Assembly: GCA_902630925.1 (NCBI GenBank)
Contig: CACOWO010000002.1
Coordinates: forward strand, 55,445 to 119,444
Reading direction: 5' to 3'
DNA length: 64,000 bases
Source: an uncultured Pelagibacteraceae bacterium
GTDB taxonomy: Bacteria; Pseudomonadota; Alphaproteobacteria; Pelagibacterales; Pelagibacteraceae
Part shown: one piece after another, positions 24,505 to 35,107 of the stretch
Layout: each line of letters begins with the position of its first letter
How positions within the stretch are numbered: the first letter of the stretch is position 1
Made by a program: the position numbers and the translations under genes
The notes under the pieces: generated by a model
What the model was told of the DNA's origin: nothing
The model's input: the letters and a program-made list of their open reading frames with translations, nothing else
The model's database searches: none

Positions 24505-27024
24505 ATGGAAAGAATAAGTTTTCAAGCAATTGAAGAAAAGTGGCAAATAAAATTTGCTAAAGAAAAATTGTATAATAAAAATGGAAAAAAGTTTTATTGT
24601 CTAGAGATGTTTCCTTACCCATCGGGAAAAATACATATGGGTCATGTTCGAAACTATACAATTGGAGATGTGGTTGCTAGATACAAATTTTTAAATGGAT
24701 TTAATGTTTTACATCCTATGGGATGGGATTCTTTTGGTTTACCTGCCGAAAATGCATCGAAATTAAATAATTTACATCCTAAAGAGTGGACTAATAAAAA
24801 TATAAAAATAATGAGAGATCAATTAAAAATGCTTGGTCTTTCTATTGATTGGGATTTGGAAATTTCAACTTGTGATGAACAGTATTATAAGCATCAACAG
24901 GAGTTATTTATTGATTTTTACAATCAAGGCTTTGTGTCTAGAAAAGAGACGTACGTAAACTGGGACCCTGTTGAAAAAACTGTTTTAGCTAATGAACAAG
25001 TTATAAATGGCAAAGGTTGGAGGTCTAATGCTGTTGTAGAGCGAAAAAAGCTCTCACAATGGTTTTTTAATATTACTAAATTTTCTGAAGATTTACTAAA
25101 TGATTTAAAATTACTTAATGGATGGCCTGAAAAAGTAAAGCTAATGCAAAAAAATTGGATTGGCAAATCTTACGGTTGTGAGATTAATTTCCAAATCGAT
25201 GAAAAAAAGGAAAAATTAAATGTTTTTACAACTAGGCCAGATACAATTTTTGGTGCTACCTTCTTAGCTATTTCAACTGATCATCCTTTAAATGAATTCT
25301 TTTCTGATAATAAAGAGTTTAGTAAATTCAAAAAAGAATGCGATAAAACTGGCACAACTGAGGAAGCACTAGCAAATGCAGAGAAACTAGGTTTTGACAC
25401 AAAATTGTTTGCACAACATCCTTTCATTAAAGATAAAAAAATACCGATATTTTTTGCTAACTTTGTTTTAATGGATTATGGAACTGGTGCAATATTCGGT
25501 TGTCCTGCCCACGATCAAAGAGATTTTGATTTCGCCAAAAAATATAATTTAGAAATAATTAAGGTAGTTTCAAACGGTAAAGATAATAAAACTCTTAATG
25601 AAGCATACAGTGGTGATGGCAAAATTATAAATTCTGAATTTTTAGATGGTTTAGCTATAACTGAGGCAAAAAAAAAGATAATAGATGTTATTGAAGAAAA
25701 AAAGTTAGGAGAAAAAAAGACATTATTTAGATTAAAAGATTGGGGAATTTCAAGACAACGCTATTGGGGATGCCCCATACCAATGATTTACCTTGAGGAC
25801 GGATCTGTTGTTCCGGTTGAAAAAAGTGAATTACCTATTAAATTACCGGAAGATATCGATCTTAAAACATCTGGAAATCCTCTTGATAAACATCCCTCTT
25901 GGAAAAATACAGTGCATAAAGCATCTGGTCAAAAAGCAACGCGCGAAACTGATACTCTAGATACTTTTGTAGACTCTTCTTGGTATTTTTTAAGATTTTG
26001 TAGTCCAAAGCACTCTCGATCCCCTTTTGATGAAGAAAAAATTAATTATTGGATGCCAGTTGATCAATACATCGGTGGAATAGAGCATGCTATTTTACAT
26101 CTGTTATACTCACGTTTTTTTACTAAAGGATTGGATAAATATAATAAGAAATTAAATATTTCTGAGCCTTTTAAAAATCTTTTTACACAGGGCATGGTTT
26201 GCCATGAATCATACAAAGATAAAAACGGAGAATGGTTGTATCCATCAGAAGTGGAAAAACTTAAAGATAATACGTACGTAAAAATACATGACAAAAGTAA
26301 AGTTATTGTTGGTCTTCCTGAGTCTATGTCTAAATCAAAAAAAAATACTATTGATCCTCAAGTCATGATCGATCGATACGGTGCTGACTCTGTAAGATGG
26401 TTTATTCTTTCTGACAGTCCGCCAGATAAAGATATTCAATGGTCGGATGTTGGAGTAGCTGCTGCGCATAAATTTTTACAAAAAGTTTGGAACTTAAATT
26501 TTACTTTATCTACGAAAAAGCAAAATTTTTCTGATAAAAATCCTGAAAGTGAATTTATTAAAACGGTTAATACTTTTATTGAAAAAATTGATAATTCAAT
26601 TCAACAATTTAGATTTAATGTTTCAATAGCGCTTTTTTATGAATTGTTCAATTTTTTAAATCAAAATTTAAAACTAAAAATCGATAATAAAATTTTTAAG
26701 AATAAACTAATCGATATTATGAAATTAATGGTTCCATTTACACCTCACCTAGCACGAGAATGTCTTGAACTTTTAAAATGCGAAAATCCAAATAAATGGC
26801 CAATAATAGATAAAACCAATGTAAAAAATACTATTAATTTTGCAGTTCAGGTCAATGGAAAAACAAGGGATATTATTGTAGTAAATAAAGACACAAATGA
26901 GAAAGAAATTTTAGAATTAATTTTAAAAAAATCTAAGGCTAAAAAATATATAGAAAAACAAAAAATAATTAAAACCATTTTCGTAAAAAATAAAATACTA
27001 AACTACATCTTAAAAAAGCAATGA
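24505..27024 (+). CDS. leuS: Leucyl-tRNA synthetase
   Basis: 839 aa. The HIGH motif is in [17 protein letters not shown]. The CP1 editing domain has the Thr/Asp block [15 protein letters not shown]. The KMSKS motif is [11 protein letters not shown]. The anticodon domain and a C-terminal domain with VQVNGKTRD follow. It charges tRNA-Leu and edits mischarged norvaline/isoleucine. The stop overlaps the lptE ATG by 4 bp (ATGA, 27021-27024). Confidence 0.98.
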   Translation: MERISFQAIEEKWQIKFAKEKLYNKNGKKFYCLEMFPYPSGKIHMGHVRNYTIGDVVARYKFLNGFNVLHPMGWDSFGLPAENASKLNNLHPKEWTNKNIKIMRDQLKMLGLSIDWDLEISTCDEQYYKHQQELFIDFYNQGFVSRKETYVNWDPVEKTVLANEQVINGKGWRSNAVVERKKLSQWFFNITKFSEDLLNDLKLLNGWPEKVKLMQKNWIGKSYGCEINFQIDEKKEKLNVFTTRPDTIFGATFLAISTDHPLNEFFSDNKEFSKFKKECDKTGTTEEALANAEKLGFDTKLFAQHPFIKDKKIPIFFANFVLMDYGTGAIFGCPAHDQRDFDFAKKYNLEIIKVVSNGKDNKTLNEAYSGDGKIINSEFLDGLAITEAKKKIIDVIEEKKLGEKKTLFRLKDWGISRQRYWGCPIPMIYLEDGSVVPVEKSELPIKLPEDIDLKTSGNPLDKHPSWKNTVHKASGQKATRETDTLDTFVDSSWYFLRFCSPKHSRSPFDEEKINYWMPVDQYIGGIEHAILHLLYSRFFTKGLDKYNKKLNISEPFKNLFTQGMVCHESYKDKNGEWLYPSEVEKLKDNTYVKIHDKSKVIVGLPESMSKSKKNTIDPQVMIDRYGADSVRWFILSDSPPDKDIQWSDVGVAAAHKFLQKVWNLNFTLSTKKQNFSDKNPESEFIKTVNTFIEKIDNSIQQFRFNVSIALFYELFNFLNQNLKLKIDNKIFKNKLIDIMKLMVPFTPHLARECLELLKCENPNKWPIIDKTNVKNTINFAVQVNGKTRDIIVVNKDTNEKEILELILKKSKAKKYIEKQKIIKTIFVKNKILNYILKKQ

Positions 27025-27497
27025 AAAAAATATGTAAATTTATCTTATCATTTGTTTTAACTTTAATGCTTATAGGTTGTGGCTATAAAGTAATTGATAA
27101 AAACCAAGGGAGCCTTTACAAAATAACTGAAATAACTTTTTCTGGCGAAAAAAAAATTAATCATAAAATTAAAAACAAACTTTTATTTAGCTCTTCTAAA
27201 ACAAGTAAAAATGAATTTATAATCCAATTAAACTCAAAAAAAATTAGGAGTATAAAAGAAAAAAATATTAATAATGAAGTAATAAAATATAATTTAAAAA
27301 TTACATCTAAAATAATTTATAATATTCTAGGTAGTACTAATAAAGGATCTTTTGAAGTTCAACGAACAGGTGATTATAAGGTATCAAACCAAAGAATAAA
27401 CACGTTAAACAATGAAAAAAAATTGTCTGAGAGTTTGACAGAACAAATATTTAAACAAATTTCAGCACAATTAAATTCGATAGCCAGTGATAGTTAA
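27021..27497 (+). CDS. lptE: LPS-assembly lipoprotein LptE
   Basis: 158 aa. Lipoprotein signal with lipobox LIGC ([17 protein letters not shown]). The sequence after it (CGYKVI...[20 protein letters not shown]) follows the LptE/DUF799-like pattern. Identification rests largely on the conserved leuS-lptE-holA order. It would form a plug in the LptD barrel at the outer membrane. It overlaps leuS by 4 bp and holA by 11 bp. Confidence 0.85.
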   Translation: MKKICKFILSFVLTLMLIGCGYKVIDKNQGSLYKITEITFSGEKKINHKIKNKLLFSSSKTSKNEFIIQLNSKKIRSIKEKNINNEVIKYNLKITSKIIYNILGSTNKGSFEVQRTGDYKVSNQRINTLNNEKKLSESLTEQIFKQISAQLNSIASDS

Positions 27498-28476
27498 GAG
27501 TTATATTTTTGAAAATGATTTAAATAAATTTAACGAGTTTAAGTCCTTTTTATTTTATGGTGTAAATTTAGGATTAAAGTTAGAATTTAAAAAAAAGGTT
27601 AAGGCAAGTAATAAAAAGGATCTAATTTTAAATCTTAATCAAGATGATGTGTTAGAAAATGATATTTTGTTTAAAGAAATTAATACTTCATCACTTTTTC
27701 AAGAAAGAAAAATAGTATTTATCGAAAATTGTAACGATAAGATAATACCAGATGTTCAAAATATAATTAATAAACTCGATAATAACAAAATTATTTTATT
27801 TTCTGACTCACTAGACAAAAAATCAAAATTAAGGAATTTTTTTGAAAAAGGAAAAAATATTGCCTGTATTGCTTGCTATGAAGATAATGAAATTACATTA
27901 AAAAAAATAATAAATAATAAGTTAAGAGGTTTTAACGGACTAGATAATCATAATATCAATATGATCCTAAATTCTGTTGGTTTTGATAGAGTAAAACTTA
28001 ACAACGAACTCGATAAAATAGTTGCATGTTTTCTGGATAAATCTTTAGATCCTAATAAACTTGAAGCTTTATTAAATATAAAAACAAACGAAGATTTTAA
28101 TTTATTGAAAGATGAGGCAATTGTTGGCAATAAAATTGAAACTAATAAATTGCTTAGTGATACAATTTTAGAACCAGAAAAAAATATCTTATATTTAAAC
28201 ATTATAAATCAAAGATTAAATAAAATTAGAGAAATTCATGAAAAAGCAGACTTATCAGATTTAGAAAAAGTAATTGACAATTTGAAGCCACCAATTTTCT
28301 GGAAAGATAAACCAATGATATTATCTCAAGCAAAAAAATGGAATATCGAAAAAATTAATTTTTTTTTAAATAAAACTTTCAAAACGGAATTAATATTTAA
28401 ATCAAATAATCAAATTGATAAAATTGTCTTATTGAAGAAATTATTGCTAGATATGTGTAAAATAGCAGCTACTTAG
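27487..28476 (+). CDS. holA: DNA polymerase III delta subunit HolA
   Basis: 329 aa from a GTG at 27487 inside the end of lptE. The sequence is diverged but shows the HolA arrangement: the N-terminal RecA-like region (FKSFLFYGVNLGLK, LFQERKIVFIENC), a lid, and a C-terminal helical collar domain (LYLNIINQRLNKIREI, PPIFWKDKPMILSQAKKW). It loads the beta clamp as part of the gamma complex. Its end overlaps parB (convergent) by 8 bp. Confidence 0.9.
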   Translation: MIVKSYIFENDLNKFNEFKSFLFYGVNLGLKLEFKKKVKASNKKDLILNLNQDDVLENDILFKEINTSSLFQERKIVFIENCNDKIIPDVQNIINKLDNNKIILFSDSLDKKSKLRNFFEKGKNIACIACYEDNEITLKKIINNKLRGFNGLDNHNINMILNSVGFDRVKLNNELDKIVACFLDKSLDPNKLEALLNIKTNEDFNLLKDEAIVGNKIETNKLLSDTILEPEKNILYLNIINQRLNKIREIHEKADLSDLEKVIDNLKPPIFWKDKPMILSQAKKWNIEKINFFLNKTFKTELIFKSNNQIDKIVLLKKLLLDMCKIAAT

Positions 28477-29317
28477 TCAATAAATCAGAAATAAGAGTAA
28501 ATTGGTCCAAATCTTTATACTCAATTACTACCCTTCCAGAATTATTTTTTTTATTTGAGATACTAACTTTTAATCCTAATTTTTTTTCTATCTTCTCTTG
28601 AGCTTTTATAATGTTTGCATCGTATTTTTTTTCAATTTTACTATTCTTTTTTGATTTAACTATATATTCAACTTTTCTCGCACTATAATTTTTTGATACA
28701 ATTTCCTCGGCTATGCTTGATGCGTTACCTAATCCTATTAAAGGTCTAGCTTGACCTGAAGATAATGTTCCTTCCTCAAGCATCGCTATAACATCTTTTG
28801 GTAAAGTTAATAATCTCAAGGTGTTACTGATGTGACTTCTACTTTTAGACATTAATTTAGAAATACTTTCATGATCATATTTAAATTCGTCAGATAATCG
28901 TTTGTATCCTCTAGCTTCCTCAATTGGATTTAAATCATCTCTTTGAATATTTTCTACTATGGCAACTTCTAAAGACTCTACGTCACTTAGATCTAAAATT
29001 CTAACTGGAATTTCATGTAACCCTGCTCTTTGAGCTGCAATCCATCTTCTTTCTCCGGCTACTATTTCGTATTTACCAGTTTCGGTTTGATTTGGACGCA
29101 CAGCGATAGGCTGAATAATTCCATTTTTTTTTATTGAATTAGCCAATTCTTCAAGTTTTTCTTCACTAAAATACTGCCTAGGCTGATAAGGATTTCGACT
29201 TAAATCACTAATTGAAACGGAATTTAGTTGCTTTATAGCTTGTGGTTTATCCATAGGTTTTTCATCACCAAATAACGCTGACAAACCTCTTCCTAATCCT
29301 TTTTTTTTTCCACTCAT
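28469..29317 (-). CDS. parB: Chromosome-partitioning protein ParB (CTPase clamp)
   Basis: 282 aa. The N-terminal GKKKGLGRGLSALFGD motif interacts with ParA. The ParB/Srx CTP-binding region has NPYQPRQYF and GERRWIAAQRAGLHEIPV. A helix-turn-helix follows (SISKLMSKSRSHISNTLRLL, SSGQARPLIG), then a C-terminal dimerisation domain. It should load at the two parS-like palindromes in rsmG, about 1 kb upstream. It overlaps parA by 4 bp. Confidence 0.97.
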   Translation of the reverse strand: MSGKKKGLGRGLSALFGDEKPMDKPQAIKQLNSVSISDLSRNPYQPRQYFSEEKLEELANSIKKNGIIQPIAVRPNQTETGKYEIVAGERRWIAAQRAGLHEIPVRILDLSDVESLEVAIVENIQRDDLNPIEEARGYKRLSDEFKYDHESISKLMSKSRSHISNTLRLLTLPKDVIAMLEEGTLSSGQARPLIGLGNASSIAEEIVSKNYSARKVEYIVKSKKNSKIEKKYDANIIKAQEKIEKKLGLKVSISNKKNNSGRVVIEYKDLDQFTLISDLLTK

Positions 29318-30099
29318 GCAGCGCTCACTATTTTGTTTTTAAATTCTTCAGCTAACTTGAAATAAGATTTACTTCCCACACAACTTTTATCATAGATAAC
29401 ACAAGGCAAACCATGAGATGGCGCCTCGGAAAGCCTTACATTTCTTTGGATGACGGTTTTGTAAACTTTATCTTTGAAATAATTTCTTGCTTCTTTATCT
29501 ACTTCTGATGAAAGTTTGTTTCTTTTGTCAAACATAGTTAAAAGTATTCCTCTTATAGAAAGTGATGGGTTAAGATTTTCTTTTATTCTATCTATTGTTT
29601 TAACTAACTGTGTAATTCCTTCCAAAGCAAAAAACTCCGTTTGCAAAGGAACTAATAACTCATCTGATGCTACTAAAGACATAATGGTGAGCAAACTTAA
29701 GGACGGCGGACAATCAATAAATATGTTGTCATATTTTTTTAGTAATTTTGATTTTTCTGATGCTAATATTTCTTTCAAAACAAAAGCTCTTTTAGAGTCA
29801 TTAGCTGTTTCAACTTCTAAACCAGATAAATTTACATGGGATCCTATGATGTCTAAATTTCGTATGTTGGTTTTTTGTATTGTCTGCTCAAGACTATTTT
29901 TTTTGATCAATAAGTTGTAAATATTTTTATCTTCATCACTATTATTTTTACCAAACCCAGTTGTAGCGTTCCCCTGTGGATCTAAATCAATTACAAGATT
30001 TGTTTGACCCATAATGGACAGTGAAGCTGCTAAATTAATAACAGTTGTGGTTTTTCCTACTCCACCCTTTTGATTAATCACCGAAATAGTTGTCGTCAT
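29314..30099 (-). CDS. parA: Chromosome-partitioning ATPase ParA
   Basis: 261 aa. Deviant Walker A NQKGGVGKTTTVINLA, Walker B region IDCPPSLSLLTI and the ParA/Soj block LVPLQTEFFALEGITQL. It forms the ATP-dependent gradient that moves ParB-parS complexes. It starts inside the last codon of rsmG (4-bp overlap). The block rsmG-parA-parB is the classic origin-proximal arrangement. Confidence 0.97.
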   Translation of the reverse strand: MTTTISVINQKGGVGKTTTVINLAASLSIMGQTNLVIDLDPQGNATTGFGKNNSDEDKNIYNLLIKKNSLEQTIQKTNIRNLDIIGSHVNLSGLEVETANDSKRAFVLKEILASEKSKLLKKYDNIFIDCPPSLSLLTIMSLVASDELLVPLQTEFFALEGITQLVKTIDRIKENLNPSLSIRGILLTMFDKRNKLSSEVDKEARNYFKDKVYKTVIQRNVRLSEAPSHGLPCVIYDKSCVGSKSYFKLAEEFKNKIVSAA

Positions 30100-30710
30100 T
30101 TTTTAAAATCGACTATAATTATTTTAGATTCTTTATTCGTTATACTGTTTTCAAGTTTATAGTCGTATTTTTCTTTTTTAAAAGCTTTTTCTAAATCTTT
30201 CTGTGCGTTTTGACCTTTTAAAATTATTAATTTATGTGACTTTTGAGCGATTTCACGTGAAACTTGTATTATTGCATCTAATTTCTTAAAAGCTCTACAT
30301 ACTATGTAATCTGTACTTATAGAGGATTGGTAAACATTACCTAGGATTTCTATTTTTAATGATAATCTATCACTTATATCCCTCAAAAAGGCCCTTTTAA
30401 CTGGTGATTTTTCAAATAATTTCACGTGAAAGTCTTCATTTTTGTTAAATAAAGCTAAAATTAACCCTGGAAAGCCTGCTCCAGATCCTAAATCTGATAA
30501 AGAATCTTTTGAAAAGTTAATAAATTTTACTAATTGGGCTGAATCGAGAATATGTCTCTGCCAAATTAAGTTTTCAGTGCTTTTAGAGATAAAATTATGC
30601 CTTTTATTAGCTCTAAGCAGTTCGTCGATAAATTTTTTTATGTCAGATATATTTTTTTCAGTAAAGTTAAGTTGATTTTGAAGAATTCTTATAACTTCAT
30701 TATCTTGCAT
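30096..30710 (-). CDS. rsmG: 16S rRNA (guanine(527)-N7)-methyltransferase RsmG
   Basis: 204 aa. SAM-binding motif DLGSGAGFPGLILALF, HNFISKSTENLIWQRHILDSAQL and VCRAFKKLDAI are typical. It forms m7G527 in 16S rRNA. The coding sequence carries two copies of the parS-type palindrome TTTCACGTGAAA (30251-30262 and 30420-30431), used as codons for VSREI and FHVKL. It overlaps mnmG by 1 bp. Confidence 0.96.
   Translation of the reverse strand: MQDNEVIRILQNQLNFTEKNISDIKKFIDELLRANKRHNFISKSTENLIWQRHILDSAQLVKFINFSKDSLSDLGSGAGFPGLILALFNKNEDFHVKLFEKSPVKRAFLRDISDRLSLKIEILGNVYQSSISTDYIVCRAFKKLDAIIQVSREIAQKSHKLIILKGQNAQKDLEKAFKKEKYDYKLENSITNKESKIIIVDFKK
30249..30264. promoter_or_regulatory. parS-like ParB-binding site 1
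   Basis: The 16-mer GATTTCACGTGAAACT contains the perfect 12-bp palindrome TTTCACGTGAAA. It matches the broad bacterial parS consensus TGTTTCACGTGAAACA at 13 of 16 positions. It lies inside rsmG, next to parA and parB. Confidence 0.8.
30418..30433. promoter_or_regulatory. parS-like ParB-binding site 2
   Basis: A second copy of the palindrome TTTCACGTGAAA (30420-30431), 169 bp from site 1 and also inside rsmG. The flanks differ more from the parS consensus (AATTTCACGTGAAAGT). No third perfect copy was found in the window. Confidence 0.72.
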
Positions 30711-32578
30711 TAAGCAGTAGCTTTGAATTTTAACTTTTTAATATGAGATAATAAGATTATTATAGCTGCAGGAGTGATACCGTCTATTCTAATTGCCTGT
30801 CCTAACGTTTTAGGTCTTATAGAAATCAGCTTAGACTTAACCTCGTTAGACAAACCACTTAAATTTTCATATTTTATATTCTTTGGGATGATAACTGACT
30901 CATCTTTTTTAAAGGATTTTATATCTCGCTCCTGTCTCTTCAAGTAACCAATGTAATGAGCGTCGGTTACAACCTGCTTTTCTATTGACACAGGAAATAC
31001 AGGTATATCGCTAAATATTTGCCTTATTTTAGCCATATTTACTTTTCGTTGACCCATAACTTCTAAACAGGATCTTTTGACTCCGTCCATAGCGATTTTA
31101 ATATCATATTTTTTTGCTTCATTTGGAGTTAGAAATTTTGTTTCTAAAAAATTATTTAAAGAAGAAATATTTTTTTTCTTTTCTATGTAGTTTTTTTCTC
31201 TCTCAGATCCTACTAAACCCAGACTCATACCAAGATCAGTTAACCTTTGATCTGCATTATCAGCTCTTAAAGTTAATCTGTATTCTGCTCTAGAGGTAAA
31301 CATACGATAAGGTTCTGTAACTCCTTTGGTTATTAAGTCATCTATCATCACACCAATGTAAGAAGTTGATCTATCTAAAACAAATTCAGATTTTTTTTTA
31401 ATTTTTAAAGCAGCATTAATTCCTGCTATCAAACCTTGAGCAGCTGCTTCCTCATAACCAGTAGTACCGTTAATTTGTCCTGCCAAAAACAATGATTTAA
31501 TTTTTTTGGTTTCTAACGTAGCGTTAAGCTCTCTTGGATCTACATAATCATACTCTATTGCATACCCGGCTCTTTTCATTTTAACATGCTCTAAACCCTT
31601 AATTTTAGCCAATATTTTAAGCTGAATCTCTTCTGGAAGGGAAGTCGATATTCCATTTGGGTAAATAGTATTGTCCTTTAATCCTTCCGGTTCAAGAAAG
31701 ATTTGATGCTGTTGTTTCTCTTTGAACTTTACAATTTTATCTTCAATGGATGGACAATAACGAGGTCCTACACCTTTAATGTTTCCCGAATACATTGCAC
31801 TACGAGAAATATTGTCACTAATAATTTTGTGAACTTCGTTATTGGTATAAGTCATTCCACATTTAATTTGTTTGTTTTCTATTTTATTTGTAAGGAAAGA
31901 AAAATAATAATGATCATCATCAGCAGGCTGCATTTCTAGGTCATCATAATTAATTGTACTTCCATCTAATCTTGGTGGAGTACCTGTCTTTAATCTTCCT
32001 ATTTGCATTTTAAATTTTGCTAATTGTTCACTTAAACCTGTAGATGGTTTCTCATCATATCTACCCGCTGGTATTTGAGTTTCACCAATATGTATTAATC
32101 CATTTAGAAAAGTACCAGTAGTTAAAATTAATTCCTTTGTCCTTATTTCTTTTCCACTTTGACATATAAATCCTATTACTTTGTCTCCTTCAAATAAAAA
32201 TTTAACAACAGGATCAGCTATAACCTCTAAATTTTTGTAATTTAATAAAATCTTTTGCATATACTCTTTGTAAAGAGCTCTATCTGACTGGGTACGTGGC
32301 CCTTGCACCGCTGGACCTCTGCTCCTATTTAATAATCTGAATTGAATACCTGATTTATCAGCTACAACCCCCATTACACCATCTAAAGCATCTATTTCTC
32401 TTACAAGATGTCCTTTTCCGAGACCTCCTATAGCAGGATTGCACGACATCTCACCGATTGTTTCTATTTTATGTGTAAAAAGGGCAGTATTAACGCCCAT
32501 TCTAGCGGATGCAGCTGCTGCTTCACATCCAGCATGCCCACCCCCTATTACTACAACATCATAGCTTTGTTTAATCAT
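30710..32578 (-). CDS. mnmG: tRNA uridine 5-carboxymethylaminomethyl modification enzyme MnmG (GidA)
   Basis: 622 aa. FAD-binding [21 protein letters not shown], the signature [22 protein letters not shown] and the second motif [11 protein letters not shown]. The C-terminal helical domain ends in [20 protein letters not shown]. It works with MnmE to make cmnm5U34 at the wobble position of several tRNAs; its partner gene is directly upstream (42 bp). Confidence 0.98.
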   Translation of the reverse strand: MIKQSYDVVVIGGGHAGCEAAAASARMGVNTALFTHKIETIGEMSCNPAIGGLGKGHLVREIDALDGVMGVVADKSGIQFRLLNRSRGPAVQGPRTQSDRALYKEYMQKILLNYKNLEVIADPVVKFLFEGDKVIGFICQSGKEIRTKELILTTGTFLNGLIHIGETQIPAGRYDEKPSTGLSEQLAKFKMQIGRLKTGTPPRLDGSTINYDDLEMQPADDDHYYFSFLTNKIENKQIKCGMTYTNNEVHKIISDNISRSAMYSGNIKGVGPRYCPSIEDKIVKFKEKQQHQIFLEPEGLKDNTIYPNGISTSLPEEIQLKILAKIKGLEHVKMKRAGYAIEYDYVDPRELNATLETKKIKSLFLAGQINGTTGYEEAAAQGLIAGINAALKIKKKSEFVLDRSTSYIGVMIDDLITKGVTEPYRMFTSRAEYRLTLRADNADQRLTDLGMSLGLVGSEREKNYIEKKKNISSLNNFLETKFLTPNEAKKYDIKIAMDGVKRSCLEVMGQRKVNMAKIRQIFSDIPVFPVSIEKQVVTDAHYIGYLKRQERDIKSFKKDESVIIPKNIKYENLSGLSNEVKSKLISIRPKTLGQAIRIDGITPAAIIILLSHIKKLKFKATA

Positions 32579-32620
32579 TAGATGAATGTAGCGCGGTATA
32601 TTAGGAATACAAGAGGTATT

Positions 32621-33949
32621 TTATTTGCCTATACAAAAGTCTTTAAATATAGATTCAAGGATCTCCTCGACATCAACCTTACCTACAATACTTCCAAGAT
32701 GTCGTGTAGCCATTCTTAGATCTTCGGCAGCTAATTCTAGATCTTTATTTTGATCTTTTTTAAGAAAGTTGTCTATTTCTTTTAAACATTGATTAAGTTT
32801 AATTCTATGTCTTTCTCTCGTAATTAAAGCAGTATTATTTGCTGTAAATTTCTTACTTAATTTTTCTTTAATTTTTTGAATCAAGATATCAATATTTTTA
32901 TTTTTAATAACTGAGGCTAACACCGTATCAGCATCAAATTTATGATTCTGTTTATCTTGTATGTCTGATTTGTTCAACAAAACTATTGTGTCTTTATTAA
33001 TCATTTTTTTAACTTCGTTGTTTATATTTTTTGAAGAATTATCAATGACAACAATGTTCAAATCAGCTTCTTCTGATTTTCCTAAGGCTAAAGATATACC
33101 TTTTTTTTCAATCTCATTTTTTGCATCTCTTATGCCTGCAGTATCAGCTAAAATCACGGGAAAACCATCTATATTCAAGTATGTTTCGATTATATCTCGT
33201 GTAGTTCCTGCTTCATCTGAAACAATAGCAACATCTCTTTTTGCTATCAAATTTAAAAGAGAAGATTTACCTGCATTAACTTCACCTGTTATAGAAACTC
33301 TAAATCCATCTCTTATTTTTTCTCCTATTTTATTGTCCTCTATTATCTTATGAATATCCTTATGTATCTCTTTAATAGAGTTTTGTACTTCTTTTAAAAC
33401 TTTTTCTGGTAAATCATCCTCAGCAAAATCAATTTTTGCTTCGATATAAGACAACGATTTAATTAATTTTTCTCTTAAATCATTATAATAATTAGAAGCA
33501 TTACCTTGAACTAATTTAACAGCTTGAACTCTTTGAAGCTCTGTTTCTGCATGAATTAAATCACCAATGCTTTCAGCTTTTAGAAGATCAATTTTATCAT
33601 TTTGAAAAGCTACCTTGGTAAACTCTCCAGGTTCAGCTAATCTACAATTATCTTGTTCTGATAGTGCCTTTAATAATGCGGTGATAACAGCATTACTTCC
33701 ATGAACCTGAAACTCAGCTAAATCATCACCTGTATAGCTATTAGGCCCAGGAAACCACAATAATAGAGCCTCTGGGTCTATTATGTTGTCGTTTTTGGGA
33801 TCATAAAATTTACAGTAATTCACTTCATTAGAATTAATTTCTTTTAGTTTAGTTAAATTCCTACAAACTTTAAGAGTATCTTTACCTGATATTCTTACGA
33901 TGGCTATTCCTGACGGACCTCTTCCTGATGAAAGTGCGTAAATGTTCAT
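32621..33949 (-). CDS. mnmE: tRNA modification GTPase MnmE (TrmE)
   Basis: 442 aa. An N-terminal tetrahydrofolate-binding domain (SSGRGPSGIAIVRISG) and a helical domain surround a G domain with G1 GEVNAGKSSLLN, G3 DTAG (DTAGIRDAKNEIEKKGI) and G4 NKSD. The C-terminal Cys motif FCIGK is intact. It lies between the ubiH-type gene (4 bp) and mnmG on the minus strand, giving the order mnmE-mnmG-rsmG-parA-parB. Confidence 0.98.
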   Translation of the reverse strand: MNIYALSSGRGPSGIAIVRISGKDTLKVCRNLTKLKEINSNEVNYCKFYDPKNDNIIDPEALLLWFPGPNSYTGDDLAEFQVHGSNAVITALLKALSEQDNCRLAEPGEFTKVAFQNDKIDLLKAESIGDLIHAETELQRVQAVKLVQGNASNYYNDLREKLIKSLSYIEAKIDFAEDDLPEKVLKEVQNSIKEIHKDIHKIIEDNKIGEKIRDGFRVSITGEVNAGKSSLLNLIAKRDVAIVSDEAGTTRDIIETYLNIDGFPVILADTAGIRDAKNEIEKKGISLALGKSEEADLNIVVIDNSSKNINNEVKKMINKDTIVLLNKSDIQDKQNHKFDADTVLASVIKNKNIDILIQKIKEKLSKKFTANNTALITRERHRIKLNQCLKEIDNFLKKDQNKDLELAAEDLRMATRHLGSIVGKVDVEEILESIFKDFCIGK

Positions 33950-33953
33950 TGAT

Positions 33954-35051
33954 TTAAATTGATAAACCCTGATTAGAAATATATTTGCTTATTTTTTTAA
34001 GAGTATTATTTTTCGAAATGTTTTTTAAAATTATTTCTTTGAATGGATCTAATAATTTATTTTGTTTGAAAAAATTATGAGTTAGGTCTATTCCTATACC
34101 GGTAATAATATTCTCAGATTTTCTATTATTAGTAAATTCTTCAAGAGCAGAAGTACTTTTTAAAGACATGCCTAATTCTGTGTAATATTTAAAAATTTTT
34201 TGTAATTTATTAATATCTCTTAACACAAGATTAAAACCTTGACCTGCTACAGGATGAACTGTGTGAAGCCCCTCACCTAAAATAAGAGTATCATTTTTAT
34301 AATAAGTTCTTTTTAAATTTAGCTTCAGCGGATAAGATTGCAAATTGGAAATCTGTATTTTATTTGTTTTTAGAACTTTGCAAATTTTAGATTTAACAGA
34401 TGAATTTATATCTTTTTTTAAAAACTCTTTTTTTACACTCCACACGAATGAAAAATTATTTTTTGAAAAAGGGAGAATAGCTAACGGTCCTTCTTTAAAA
34501 AAATATTGAGCGGTATTCAAATTCTTCAAGTCGTGTTTAACATAACCTGTAATAGCTATTTCTTTGTAATCTTTATTTAAAGATCTTTTATCAGCTATAC
34601 CTTGATAGATTTTTGAGGATCTTCCTAAACATAATATTTTTATGTCATAACCATTTAAATCTTTTAATTCATTAATATTTTTTTTAAAAGTTTTTAATTT
34701 TTTCTTTTTAATTTCTTTAATTAGAATTTCTTTAATTTTATTATTCTCAAAAACGTACATAAGATTTTTGCTATCTTCATTAAAGTTTAAGAAATTAATG
34801 TTCTGATCTTTTGTCTCGTAGAAAAGGTCGATCTTTTTGGTAGGCCAAAATAATTTTTTATCGAGTTTATCTATTACATTTTTAAAAAACTCATAGTTTG
34901 AGGCAGAAATGGCTGTTGTTCGTTTATCGTTGGAATGCTTGTTTTTTTTGGATATTAAGTGGACTTCTAAGCCTTTTAATTTGTTTAAAGCTATAGCAGT
35001 CATTAAACCTGAAAGACCGTCTCCAACAATACAAATTCTCTGTTTTTTCAT
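33954..35051 (-). CDS. UbiH/COQ6-family FAD-dependent monooxygenase (probable ubiquinone biosynthesis)
   Basis: 365 aa from the ATG at 35049-35051. The open frame continues 29 codons further, but only this start places the Rossmann motif at the N-terminus (RICIVGDGLSGLMTAIALNKL). The second FAD motif is GEGLHTVHPVAGQGFNLVLRD, matching the GDAAHxxxPxxGQGxNxGxxD signature of UbiH/UbiF/COQ6 hydroxylases. The ring position hydroxylated cannot be assigned. It is divergent from ftsK across 56 bp. Confidence 0.87.
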   Translation of the reverse strand: MKKQRICIVGDGLSGLMTAIALNKLKGLEVHLISKKNKHSNDKRTTAISASNYEFFKNVIDKLDKKLFWPTKKIDLFYETKDQNINFLNFNEDSKNLMYVFENNKIKEILIKEIKKKKLKTFKKNINELKDLNGYDIKILCLGRSSKIYQGIADKRSLNKDYKEIAITGYVKHDLKNLNTAQYFFKEGPLAILPFSKNNFSFVWSVKKEFLKKDINSSVKSKICKVLKTNKIQISNLQSYPLKLNLKRTYYKNDTLILGEGLHTVHPVAGQGFNLVLRDINKLQKIFKYYTELGMSLKSTSALEEFTNNRKSENIITGIGIDLTHNFFKQNKLLDPFKEIILKNISKNNTLKKISKYISNQGLSI

Positions 35052-35107
35052 ATTAAAATTTTTCTCACTTTCATAAAAATGGTAAAAAGTATGTAAAATG
35101 ATTCGAT

